Source: Saccharum officinarum
Lineage: Eukaryota > Streptophyta > Magnoliopsida > Poales > Poaceae
Reading direction: 5' to 3'
Length of the DNA stretch: 64,000 nt
NCBI GenBank assembly: GCA_020631735.1
Contig: CM036221.1
Location: 10,087,381-10,151,380, forward strand
Below, in pieces: positions 47,016 through 57,040 of the stretch. A model generated the notes under the pieces. It was not told the DNA's origin and made no database searches. It was given only the letters and a program-made list of their open reading frames with translations. The position numbers and the translations under genes are program-made. Position 1 is the stretch's first letter, and the number at the start of each line of letters is the position of its first letter.

Positions 47016-50000
47016 CTACTTAGTCCACTCTGGCCTAGTCGCTATTGGGTTAGGCCTTCTGATCCGCTTAGTCTTGAGATGGCCCACATCATCATCCCTT
47101 ACACCAAAACCATCAACATCGTTTTTAGAACCGGCATCAACGCCTTCAGTACCACCTTCGACGGTCGTAACCGAGTCATGGACGGTGACATCCTTCTCTC
47201 CTTGAGAGCCAGCTTGTCCCCAAGCTGGAGCACGTGGGAACTGTTGTCGAAGCGATTCTTCATCTTCCCAAGTGGCCAATGTCGTCGGCATGTGAGACCA
47301 GTGCACCAGAACTTGGGGCACCACCATATCTTGGTTATGGTGAAGGCGACGATCCAAAACTTGAAGAGGTATCTGCAGCTCACGAGCAAAGTTAGGGAGT
47401 TCACTTACTGGCGTGGAAGCATGTATCGCCTTCTTCAGTTGCGAGGCATGGAAAACTAGATAGATATTGCATTCATCAGGCAGGGACAGATGGTAGGCAG
47501 ATTCATCAATCTTGTGTAAAATAGTAAATGGCCCAAAGAATCTGAAGGCTAGCTTGTTTGAGGAGTGTGGAGCCAAAGAAGTTTGGACATATGGATGTGC
47601 TTTGAGGTATACAGAATCACCAATGTTGAACACCATGTCAGAGCGGTGTTTGTCAGCCTGAAACTTCATCTTAGCTTGGGCTCGGAGCAGATGTTGACGA
47701 ACAAGCTGCTGAATGAGTTCTCTGTCAGACAACCACTGTGCCAGGTCCAATGACTGACAAGATTGTGATATGTCAATACCAAAATGCTTTGGCTCATGAC
47801 CATATAAGATGGACTTTTGCCAAGAGAGGAGTGGAAAGAGGTATTGTACCAATACTCAGCCATGGATAACCATTTAGACCATTTAATTGGGCAGACATGG
47901 ACAAAACGATGAAGATAAGTCTCCAAACATTGGTTAACACGCTCTGTTTGACCATCAGTTTGAGGATGATATGCTGTACTCATCCTGAGGTCAGTACCCA
48001 ACTGTTTGAACAATTATTGCCAAATGTTACTTGTGAAGACCTTATCTCTGTCAGAGACCATTGCAAGAGGTAATCCATGTAATTTGAAAACATTATCCAG
48101 AAAAGTGATGGCAACTTGGAGAGCAGTGAAGGGGTGTGACAATGGCAAGAAGTGAGCATATTTGGAAAATTTATCTACATCTACAAGAATGCAGTTGTAA
48201 CCTGATGATCTTGGGAGGCCTTCAATGAAATCCAAGGTGACTACTTGCCATGGACCTTCAGGTATTGGTAGTGGAGCCAAAAGACCTGGGTAAGCAGCTC
48301 TATCATTCTTTGCTTGCTGACAAGTAGTGCACCGAGCAACAAAATGCTTGACTGATTCTTTGAGCTTTTGCCAGGCAAACAAATTTTTAACCTTTTTATA
48401 AGTAACTTCATAACTTGAGTGACCCCTAATAGGACTGGCATGTAGGGAATTGAGAATCTTAGCTTGCATGTGAGGGTCTGCACCAACCCAGATTCTGCCT
48501 TTATATTTTATCAGACCATTAGATAGAGAATAGAATCCAGTAGGGGAAGTAACTGACAACTGGGACAGTAATTGAGTTGTCATAGGATCAGATGCATAGG
48601 TAGCCTGTATATCTTGGAGCCAAACTGGTTTGACAATAGAGATGGCAGAAATGTCATAACTAGATTCAGAAAACTTTCTGGATAGTGCATCTGCTACCTT
48701 GTTTTCAATAGCCTTTTTGTAGATGATCTTGTAGTTCATGCCCATCAGCTTAGTTAGAGCTTTATGTTGCCATAGGGTGAAAAGCCTTTGATCATCCAAA
48801 TGAGTTAGACTCTTTTGATCAGTCAAAATAATAAATGGAGATGTCTGCAAGTAAGGTCTCTAGTGATCAACGACCATCAGTATTGCTAGGCATTCCTTCT
48901 CATATGTTGATAAGCCTTGTGCTTTAGGTCCCAAGGACTTGCTGACAAAGGCAATTGGGTGACCTTGCTGGTGGAGGACAACCCCTATGCCAGTAGCTGA
49001 AGCATCAGTTTCAACATAAAATGGTAGATCAAAATTTGGTAATGCCAAAATAAGTGCAGAAATTAATGCTCTTTTCAAGGCTTGAAAGGATGTTTCAGTA
49101 GTAGAGTTCCAAACATAGAGAGCTCCTTTCTTAAGCAATTCTATTAAGGGTTTGCTAATGGCTCCAAACTGAGGAACAAATCTTCTATAGTAACTAGCCA
49201 GCCCCAAGAAGCTTCTCAATTCCTTGGCATTAAGTGGTTGAGGCCAGTCTTTGATGGTGTTGATCTTGGTAGGATCAATAGCCACTCCATCAGCACTAAC
49301 TACATGACCAAGATAAGAGAGTTGTCTTTGTGCAAAAGAACATTTGGACAGTTTGACATGGAACTTGTGTTGTTGGAGTAAGGTTAATACAACCCTGATA
49401 TGGTTCAGATGTTCTGGCCAGGTCTTACTGTAAATTAAAATATCATCAATGAAGACAACTGCATAAATTCTCAGCAAGGGTTGTAGAATAAAATTCATAA
49501 TTGTGTGAAAAGTTCCTGGCCCTCCAGTGACCCCGTATGGCATGACCTTGTATTCATAATGCCCATTATGATTTTGAAAAGTTGTCTTATGTTCTTCACC
49601 TTGTGCCTTCACCTTGTGCCATCCTGATTTGGTGAAACCCTGAACATAGATCTAGAGAGGTGAACCAAGTGGCTCCATGAAATTTCTCTAAAAGTTCCTC
49701 TATGATGGGCAGTGGGTATTTGTTTTTAACTGTGAGAGCATTAAGTCTTCTATAGTCCACACAGAGTGTCCAGTCCCCTGTCTTCTTTCTAACCAATAAG
49801 GCTGGTGAAGAATATAGACTGTTGCTGACTTGAATCCACCCTTTTGCAAGCATATCTTTGATTTGATTTTCAATTTCTATCTTCTGAGCAGGGTTGTATC
49901 TATAAGGTCTGAGGCATAAGGGTTGACCTCCTTCTAAGAGAGGAATAGAATGATCTCCCACTCTGAGTGGAGGCAATTCAGAAGGTGGTTCGAAGACACA

Positions 50001-52047
50001 ATGAAACTCTTGAAGTAGAGACTGCAATTCATCTGGCAATTCAGAGGTTGCAGTAATAGTAGTTGAGACAGACTAGGCATATTGCAGTTGTACTAAATAC
50101 AGAATAGAATCAACTTTGTCCATAGCTTGAAGTTAAAATTGAGACACAGGAGGCCCCATCACAGTGTGGTTTTGTAACCCTTGCAGCTTGACAGTTTTGT
50201 TGTTTAGAGTAAACTGTAACCACTTGTCTGCCCAATGAACTTCCATGGGACTATGGCTTCTAGCCAGTCCATTCCAAGAATGACATCATATCCTCTAAGC
50301 GGAATTATCTTCAAGGTAGTTTTGAATGTGTGACCTTGAATGCCCCAAATCTGCTGAGGTAATTGATGGGTGCATTGTAACACCTCTCTATTTGCAACCT
50401 TGACAGAAACAGGATGAGCTAAAGGGTGCCATGAACTGATGCTTTTGGCCAAATGCTCATTAATGAAACTATGAGTGCTACTAGAGTCCACTAGCATAAA
50501 CATTTCTTTATCAGCTAAGTAACCCCTCAGTCTGATAGTCTTGACACCTTTAATACCAGTCAGAGCTTGTAAGGAGAGAGCCATCAGATCATCTCTAGAA
50601 TCTGAGTCCTCTTGAACTGGATGAGGTATAGATTCTTCATCATCAGCTACCCACTTCCAAATTTCTTCTATAGCATTGATAGAGACCTAAGGAGGGCATT
50701 TGTGTTGTGGTCCCCACTTTTCACCACATTTAAAACAAAGACCTTTTGCTCTCCTATAAGATTTCAAAGCAGATAAATTATTATCACCATGCTTGGACTT
50801 TACACCATCAATGGTTTTCTTATCTTCAGAAGGCTTGTTAGAGTCTTGAGTTTGAGTCTTAGTACTGTCTTGAGAAGTCTTTCTGGGATAGGATCCCAAT
50901 TCAGGTCTTCTGACAGGATTATCTTGAATTGTCTCTTCCTGCAAAAATGCCAACGAGGTAGCAGTATCTAGATCTTGGGGTCGATGCATCATGACAACTG
51001 CTCTAATGTCTCTTTTAAGACCATCTACAAAACAATTTGCAATGACAGTTGGTGCAAAAGAAGGATCATGAGCAAGTAACTGGTGAACAATATCACTGAA
51101 CTGCTCTACATACTCAGAGATATTTGTGGTCTGTTTGATATGGAAAAATTGGCGAAGTAAGTGGTTATGTTCATATCTATCAAATCTATTGCAAACGGCT
51201 CTAACAAAATTTTCCCAAGACATAGAACTGATGGTGTCCTGTACTGTCTGAAACCAGAGTGCAGCCGAGCCAGTGAGGCGCATGGATGCAAGACGAACCC
51301 ACAATGCTGGTTCAATTTGGTACACGTCAAAGTAAGTTTCACATCGTTTGATCCACAAACGTGGGTTAGTGCCATAAAACTTGTGGAACTCTAAATCAGG
51401 AAACGATGTATATGATGGGTACGGTGGATAAAAACGCCGATCACCGGGAACACAACCAATTGAAGGAAGAGATATTGGTGGGGATTTTGGATGTTGTGTC
51501 GCACCTGTGACTGGGGTCGGTTCCGGGGCGACGGTATACACCGCCCCAAAAGCAGCACCCCGGTGAGAAGATCACTTGCCGTGGTCCTAACGACCCAGAT
51601 GCCGCCCTTGGCGGGTGAAGCTCCAGGTGAGCGGAGCTCGACACCTTGACGCTCAGCGAGGCGAAGTGGTCCTCCCGAATGGCCGCTGTGAGCGGTGAGT
51701 GCACGGTGGTGACTGTTCCGGCCTGCTCGTTGAGAACAGGCTCCATGGGTTGAGCTTGAGGGAGCAGAGCACCCAAGGCATGCTCGACGCGTTCGCCCAG
51801 ATCCAGCACCGCGTGCTCGAGCTCATGGACGCGATTGTCGACTTTCAGGCTTCCTGGTTAGGATCTCCGTCTTCAAGGATCGCATCTCGGACATGGAGCT
51901 TTTGAGATCGTTGATTCCCTTGGTGTTCTCGCTCAACAGCGCGAGAATTTGCCCGAGTTGCTCTTCAGGCGTCGCCATAGCCATCTGTCGGCGCGTGAGG
52001 TAGGTGTGGGTTGCCTGAGTTTCAGCTCTGATGCCGCTGCTGATCAC
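47016..52047 (-). pseudogene. Gypsy gag-pol polyprotein remnant
   Basis: Order on the reverse strand: gag N-terminus (MAMATPEEQLGQ, about 51990); gag core (ALWFQTV, FDRYEHNHLLRQFF) and zinc knuckle CFKCGEKWGPQHKC; protease (VDSSSTHSFI, DSS in place of DSG; VILGMDWL); RT (ALLVRKKTGDWTLCVDYRRL, FIDDILIYS); RNase H (FYVETDASATGIGVVL); integrase (H-C zinc finger CTTCQQAKND, VTLDFIEGLPRSSG, STAYHPQTDGQTERVN); and a chromodomain-like end (VHWSHMPTTLATWEDEESL). Lesions: frameshifts in gag; in-frame TAG after KCPP; a frameshift between protease and RT; a 13-bp tandem duplication in RT; TAG after VVDH; TAA after IWQ; and a frameshift with loss in integrase. It is inactive. The chromodomain suggests a chromovirus. 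Confidence 0.85.
49595..49620. repeat. 13-bp tandem duplication inside the RT domain
   Basis: TTCACCTTGTGCC is present twice head to tail. Removing one copy in thought restores the frame from FHQIRMAQGE into EHKTTFQNHNG, so this duplication caused the frameshift. Confidence 0.85.
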
Positions 52048-52225
52048 ACCAACCTCAGCACGGACCTATGGATCCTCGCAATCGACGCTACCAGAGCGGA
52101 TCGCAAAGAGAGCCAGCCGTCGGGGATTACGGCGCCGGATCGAAACAGCGAAGAACAGAGAGAAGAAAAAAATTGGGGCAAAATTTTGTGGTGGATTGGA
52201 TCGGAAACTGAGCTCTTGATACCAG

Positions 52226-52398
52226 TGTTACCGATCTACGACGAGGTATGTATTATAGAACGATAAGTAGTGGATACAAGGACTCGAGTCATCAGCAATC
52301 GCCGTGCTCGCCGCCGCCGTCACCCTCCGGGTGCGGTTCAGAGTTGTGTCCTAGTTCGCTTTTTCCTAGTTCGTCTCGGCTGATACGTGAAGGAGCCA
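52226..52398 (-). repeat. 5' LTR (173 bp)
   Basis: Ends ...CGGTAACA on the reverse strand, directly followed by the PBS-like TGGTATCAAGAGC. It lies about 130 bp from the 3' end of the PPR gene. Confidence 0.85.
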
Positions 52399-52527
52399 GC
52401 AGCGTGGCCGTCACGCACGCCAGCAGCGCTGCCGTATCCCCGCTGATGCCCGGTCCAAATGACATTGAAATGTCCAAATTTCTCAAATACAAACGGCACA
52501 TTTGTAAAGTATCAGCAGCTTTCTCCG

Positions 52528-54051
52528 TTACATTCTGGCGGGCATGCAAATAAATTCAATAAATTCTTCTTCCTTTGCTTTCTGCGTCATCTGGTCAGCT
52601 AGCAGCCGGAGCACCTCCCAAATCTCGAATCGCCGGGGGTGCGCTTGGTCGTCGGCGACGAACGAGCTGACCTCGCCGTCCACCTCCACGGCGCTATACG
52701 CGGGCACCTTCTTGATCCCCCGGCTACCGATCATCTTCCGCACCCTCCGCGCGTCATCCTTCCGGTTGGCATCGAGGTAGATGTTGGACAGCTGCACGTA
52801 CACGCCCTCGTCGGCAGTGCCACCAAGCTTCTCGAGCTCGCGCACCGCCACCTCCGCCAGCTCGACGTTGCCGTAGCTCCGGCAGCCAGCGAGCACGGAG
52901 CCCCACACGGACGCGAGCGGGATCATCGGCATGGTCTCGACGAGCCCCACGGCGTCCTCGAGCCGCCCGACCCGGCAGAGCATGTCGACCGCGCAGCTGT
53001 AGTGCTCGTGCCCGGGCACGACGCCGTAGCGTGGCCGCATCTCCCTGAGCAGGCGCAGCCCTTCCTCGACGTTCCCGGCGTGCGCGCACGCGGACAGCGC
53101 CCCAAGCACGGCGACGCCGTCGGGCCGCACCCCGTCCTCCCGCGCCATCCTGTCCAGGCACGCGACGGCCTCCGCCGCCATCCCGTGCACCGCGAGCGCG
53201 CCCACCATGGTGCCCCACACGTAGGCGTTCCGCTCGGGCATGCCGTCGAACACCCGCACCGCCTCGTCCAGGCACCCGCACTTGGCGTACATGCCGACGA
53301 GCGCGGACCCGAGGAAGGCGTCGGCGAGGAGCGACGGCGCGGCGCGCTCCACGTAGCGGTGCACCCACGCGCCGTGGTCCAGCGCCCCCGCCTGCGCGCA
53401 CGCCGCCACGGCCGTGGTCAGCACCACCGCGTCCGGGGCCACCCCGTCGTTGTTGTCGTCGCCGTCGAACATGGCACGGAACACCGCGAGGCCCTCCGCG
53501 GGCGCCCCCGCGCGCGCGTACGAGCCGATGAGCAGGTCGTAGTGGATCGCCTCCCGACGCGGCAGCTCGTCGAACACCCTCCGCGCGAGGTCCGGGCGGG
53601 GTGAGTAGAGCTGCAGCAGCGCGGTCGTGACGTAGTGGTCGGCCGGGAACAGCGCGTTCCTGACGAGCAGCGCGTGGAGCTGCGGTCCGGCGGACGAGGA
53701 GGAGGGGTCCGGGGAGGCGTCGAGTGCGGCGGCGGCGGAGAGCGCGAAGGGGAAGGAGAGGTGGTCCGGGGCGGGGAGCGTCGGGGGAGTGGTGCGGGAG
53801 TGCATGAGGCGGAGGAGGCGGAGCGCGAGGCGCGGGTGGGCCGGGCACGCGGCGCGGCGGGAGAGCGCGTGGAGCAGCGAGTTGAGCGCGAGCAGGGCGA
53901 GGTCCGGGTGGTGCGGGAGGAGGCCGGCGGTGACGAGGAGGGCCTGGACGGAGAGGAGCGGTGCGGCTGGGGAGGCGGCGGAGGGGAGGAGGCGGGAGGC
54001 CAGGAGACCGTGGCAGAAGGCGAAGGTGGATTTGGGGATGTACGGGCGCAT
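52528..54051 (-). CDS. Pentatricopeptide repeat protein, PLS class with E/E+ tail
   Basis: An intronless frame of 507 residues from the Met of MRPYIPKSTFAF. The frame stays open upstream to 54279, but that part is low-complexity and less protein-like. PPR motifs include LLQLYSPRPDLARRVFDELP, ALVGMYAKCGCLDEAVRVFD, VWGTMVGALAVHGMAAEAV and MLCRVGRLEDAVGLVETMP. The C-terminal E/E+ region reads SVWGSVLAGCRSYGNVELAE, VQLSNIYLDANRKDDARRVR and YSAVEVDGEVSSF. No DYW deaminase domain follows. Such proteins bind organellar RNA and act in C-to-U editing or processing, usually with a partner that supplies the deaminase. The Arg/Ser/Ala-rich N-terminus suits an organelle transit peptide, destination unresolved. 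The GC-rich third positions make strong antisense shadow frames here. The specific RNA target cannot be inferred. Confidence 0.88.
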   Translation of the reverse strand: MRPYIPKSTFAFCHGLLASRLLPSAASPAAPLLSVQALLVTAGLLPHHPDLALLALNSLLHALSRRAACPAHPRLALRLLRLMHSRTTPPTLPAPDHLSFPFALSAAAALDASPDPSSSSAGPQLHALLVRNALFPADHYVTTALLQLYSPRPDLARRVFDELPRREAIHYDLLIGSYARAGAPAEGLAVFRAMFDGDDNNDGVAPDAVVLTTAVAACAQAGALDHGAWVHRYVERAAPSLLADAFLGSALVGMYAKCGCLDEAVRVFDGMPERNAYVWGTMVGALAVHGMAAEAVACLDRMAREDGVRPDGVAVLGALSACAHAGNVEEGLRLLREMRPRYGVVPGHEHYSCAVDMLCRVGRLEDAVGLVETMPMIPLASVWGSVLAGCRSYGNVELAEVAVRELEKLGGTADEGVYVQLSNIYLDANRKDDARRVRKMIGSRGIKKVPAYSAVEVDGEVSSFVADDQAHPRRFEIWEVLRLLADQMTQKAKEEEFIEFICMPARM

Positions 54052-54359
54052 GCTTGCCGGGTTGGTTTGGTCGCGCGCCGCCGACTCTGGGTCGCAGGGG
54101 CAGAGAAGATTCTCATGTTGCCGAGGTGCCGGACTCCATGGACGGCGGGCCTGACCTCCTGCTGCGTTGCGCTCGGAGGAGAGAGAGGCGGCGGCCAGGG
54201 CACAGATCGCAGGGTCACGGTCGCAGGGGAATGCGGCTGCTCGGCGGCGGCGGCGGAGATCGGCAGCCCGCAGCCGCAAAACGCATAGCTGCTAGCCTGC
54301 TAGTGGCGGCTGGAGCAGAGGACATAGAGGGAGAGGAGACGTTTTTTTTTTCTTCCATT

Positions 54360-54527
54360 TGGGCTTCGTTTAGTTCCTCGTCAAATGCAAAATACAGAAT
54401 GTTAACTACTTTCGAATGATGAAATGCAAAATGCTAACATTTTGCATGATGTTTAGTTCCATTTTGTAAAATGATGAATCAAAATCCAAAATTTTTTAGA
54501 TGAAATGGGGAACTAAACACACCCTTC
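54360..54527. mobile_element. Short MITE-like element
   Basis: CTTCGTTTAGTTCCTCGTCAA to GGGGAACTAAACACACCC form inverted ends. Inner ATGAAATGCAAAATGCTAAC is partly repeated. Confidence 0.6.
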
Positions 54528-54611
54528 ATTTGAAAAGGTCAGGACATATTGGGCTGGATGGATGGCACTGAGTTTATTGAGCTGGGTCGTTCGCGCTGGT
54601 GGCAGCAAGGT

Positions 54612-55936
54612 TTGTTCCAACGTTTTTTGGGCTAAATATTCGGCCTACAGGGCGTCCGACCCAAATTTTGTGTCACAAAAAAAATTGTGGCCCGTGCCAA
54701 ATGATCTGGTCTACAAGCACAGCATCAGCAACCCGTCGCCAACATCTTCGCTTCCGTGGTGGCTTGACAATGTACCGCAAGACTCACGATACCCATTGGA
54801 GCATGGACTAGGTGCTCAAGTTCAGAGCTGTCAGACTATCTCCAACAATGAGAACCTAAATACAACACCTATTCCCTGGTTTGGGTCATGCATAGGGAAA
54901 GGATCCCCACCCAAAACTTATCCTTCTCCAACAGCAAACGCAAATCAGGACGACACAAATCTCCTCTCTGGTCCACTGCCAACCCGCCCTTTGCTCCCGA
55001 TCCACCCACCGCCGCCCATGTCCGGCCGCCACGCGCCGCATCTCGGGCTGGCCGTGCCGCTGTGTGCTCTTCCTCCTCGTGCCCGCCGTGTGCTCTTCCT
55101 CCTCGTGCGCGCGCTTGCGCTCTCCCCGCCCCTTGTGCTGCTCATCTCATGCGGCGGCTCCTGTTCCCCCGGTGGCGGGCGCGACTCTTGGCAGTCGTGG
55201 CTCCTCCCGTCCACCAGCACCTCACCATGGCGGCCGCCACTGCCGCCTCGGTGGTTGGGCTCGCGGCCGTCCCGCCGCCACCGCCGATGCCGATGGTGCG
55301 GGTGGTGCCAGAGTCGTTGCAGCGGGAGTGCGGGCCAGCTGGAGATGCGATGGCCAAGTGGGACGCCGGTGGAGTGGGCCTCCCCGCCATCTTCTCCTCG
55401 GCCTGACGAGTGGCGTGTTACGATGGATTTGGGTCATGGAGAGACAACGACGTATTTTTGGGTTCCCTCTCTCCTGGTATGCAAAATAGGTAGTTACTTT
55501 GCCTACTCTGTTGGAGGAATATTTTCTACTATGCACCATGCATTTTGAGTTTGAGTAGCCTTATGCATATGCTGTTGGAGACAGCCTCAAGAGTTTCTCG
55601 TGTAAGAAGTATAAAAAAAAGAGTTTCTTGTGTCGTGCAGCACTCTGTTCCAACGTTTTTTGGGCTAAATATTCGGCCTACAGGGCGTCCGACCCAAATT
55701 TTGTGTCACAAAAAAAAATGGTGGCCCGTGCCAATTGATCTGGTCTACAAGCACAGCATCAGCAACCCGTCGCCAGCATCTTCTTCGCTTCCGTGGTGGC
55801 TTGACAATGTACCGCAAGACTCACGATAGCCATTGGAGCATGGACTAGGTGCTCAAGTTCAGAGCTGTCAAGAGTTTCTCGTGTAATAAGTATATATATA
55901 AAAAAAGAGTTTCTCGTGTCGTGCAGCACTCTGTTC
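54612..55936. repeat. Tandem/direct repeat complex
   Basis: Segment 54612-54834 (GTTCCAACGTTTTTTGGGC to AGTTCAGAGCTGTCA) recurs at 55649-55870. A second segment, 55588-55650 (AAGAGTTTCTCGTGTAAGAA to CAGCACTCTGTTC), recurs at 55869-55936, making a near-tandem unit of about 283 bp. The intervening 54835-55587 is GC-rich and holds a long frame without a known domain. Confidence 0.75.
54835..55548. other. GC-rich block between the direct repeats
   Basis: Open frames exist on both strands, rich in Pro, Arg and Ala. I recognise no domain, and no splice signals single out one reading. It may be a captured gene fragment or an element interior. Confidence 0.3.
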
Positions 55937-56930
55937 ATAGTACCCATTGGCCATTGATGCGCTAACGGCCCAGCACACACACTCGACAGAGTGAACAGCT
56001 GATGCCGCTGTCACTTCGATTTCCTCCTCGACTCGATCCCTCGATGCAGAATCTTCTAGAGCTGCCAAAAAAGAAAAAAAAAACAGATACAGAATCTTCT
56101 CTGGTTTCTCTCCAACTTTGGTCGTTCAAGCTGTGATGGGCGCGTTCCCGGATGACGTGATTCACCAAGTGCTGTGCTGCCCCGCGTGACGAAGCTAGGC
56201 TCGGCCAGATATTTTTCCCAAGCTTTTCTTTGCATATAAAGGACGCGTCATTGACTCATTGTATGCTTTATACTCTAACCTAATCTACGTATCTGTCTAA
56301 TAATCTAAAGAAATATCTAGGCATCACACTTCATCGGCTGATGAAACTGACTGGAAAAAAAGCAGCACAATTTGCCTTCCCATAGTGCCCATTGATGCTC
56401 TAATGGCCCAGCAAACACGACGGCGAACAGCTAATGCCGCCGCTGCAACTTCGCTTTTCTGCTCGACTCTATCGATGCAAAATCTTCTTCGGTTTCTCTC
56501 CAACTTTGTTCGTTCAACCGTATTTCCCACCTATTATGGCTTCAAATTCTTAGAAATTTCCAAGAGTTGGAGCTTCTCACTCACATGGTGAAACCATTCG
56601 GAAAAAAAAGGAAAAGAAAGCTATGGAGTCCATGTCCTCAGCAGTAGTTCGGTCCTCCCAATCCCCGGACTCGACAATCGCTTGCGTTCTCCATACTCCA
56701 GCAGTTCCTGCGTGCATGAATAAATAGCATTCTCATTTCTCGAACACAGCTGAAGTTGACAGCGTGACATGAACAATTGCGACGGCGACCGCGCTAAATC
56801 TCATCAAGATTATCCGAAGGGAGCGGGGACCCCGGCGGCTCCTAACCCTAGCTGGCGGCGCCGCCAACCCCGCCACCGCAGCCGGCGCCGGCGCCGGCGG
56901 CCTCCCCAATCCCGCCGTCGGCGCCCGCCC

Positions 56931-57040
56931 CATGCTCGTCCCCTCCTCCCTCCAGCCCGGCGGCTATTCCGGCGTGGTCGACGTACATGGGCCGCCCCGC
57001 CCCATGCTCGTCCCCTCCTCCCTCCAGCCCGGGGGCCTCC
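56931..57040. repeat. 72-bp-spaced direct repeat in the LINE ORF1 region
   Basis: CATGCTCGTCCCCTCCTCCC followed by TCCAGCCCGG occurs at 56931 and again at 57003. Confidence 0.8.

Larger units (their letters stand above)
46802..52398 (-). mobile_element. Decayed Ty3/gypsy retrotransposon with 173-bp LTRs, reverse strand
   Basis: LTR copies at 46802-46974 (3') and 52226-52398 (5') start TGGCTCCTTC and end CGGTAACA on the coding strand. A PBS-like TGGTATCAAGAGC adjoins the 5' LTR and differs from the initiator tRNA-Met PBS by one inserted A. Between them lie gag, protease, RT, RNase H, integrase and a chromodomain-like end, in the Ty3/gypsy order. The flanking 5-mers (AATGC and GCAGC) do not match, so there is no target duplication. 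The frame is broken many times. Confidence 0.88.

Noticed and set aside
52639..53604. Forward-strand frame of 321 codons, and another reverse frame at 52754-53848
   Set aside because: Both overlap the PPR gene in other frames and are very rich in Arg, His, Ala and Pro, as expected for shadows of a GC-rich gene.
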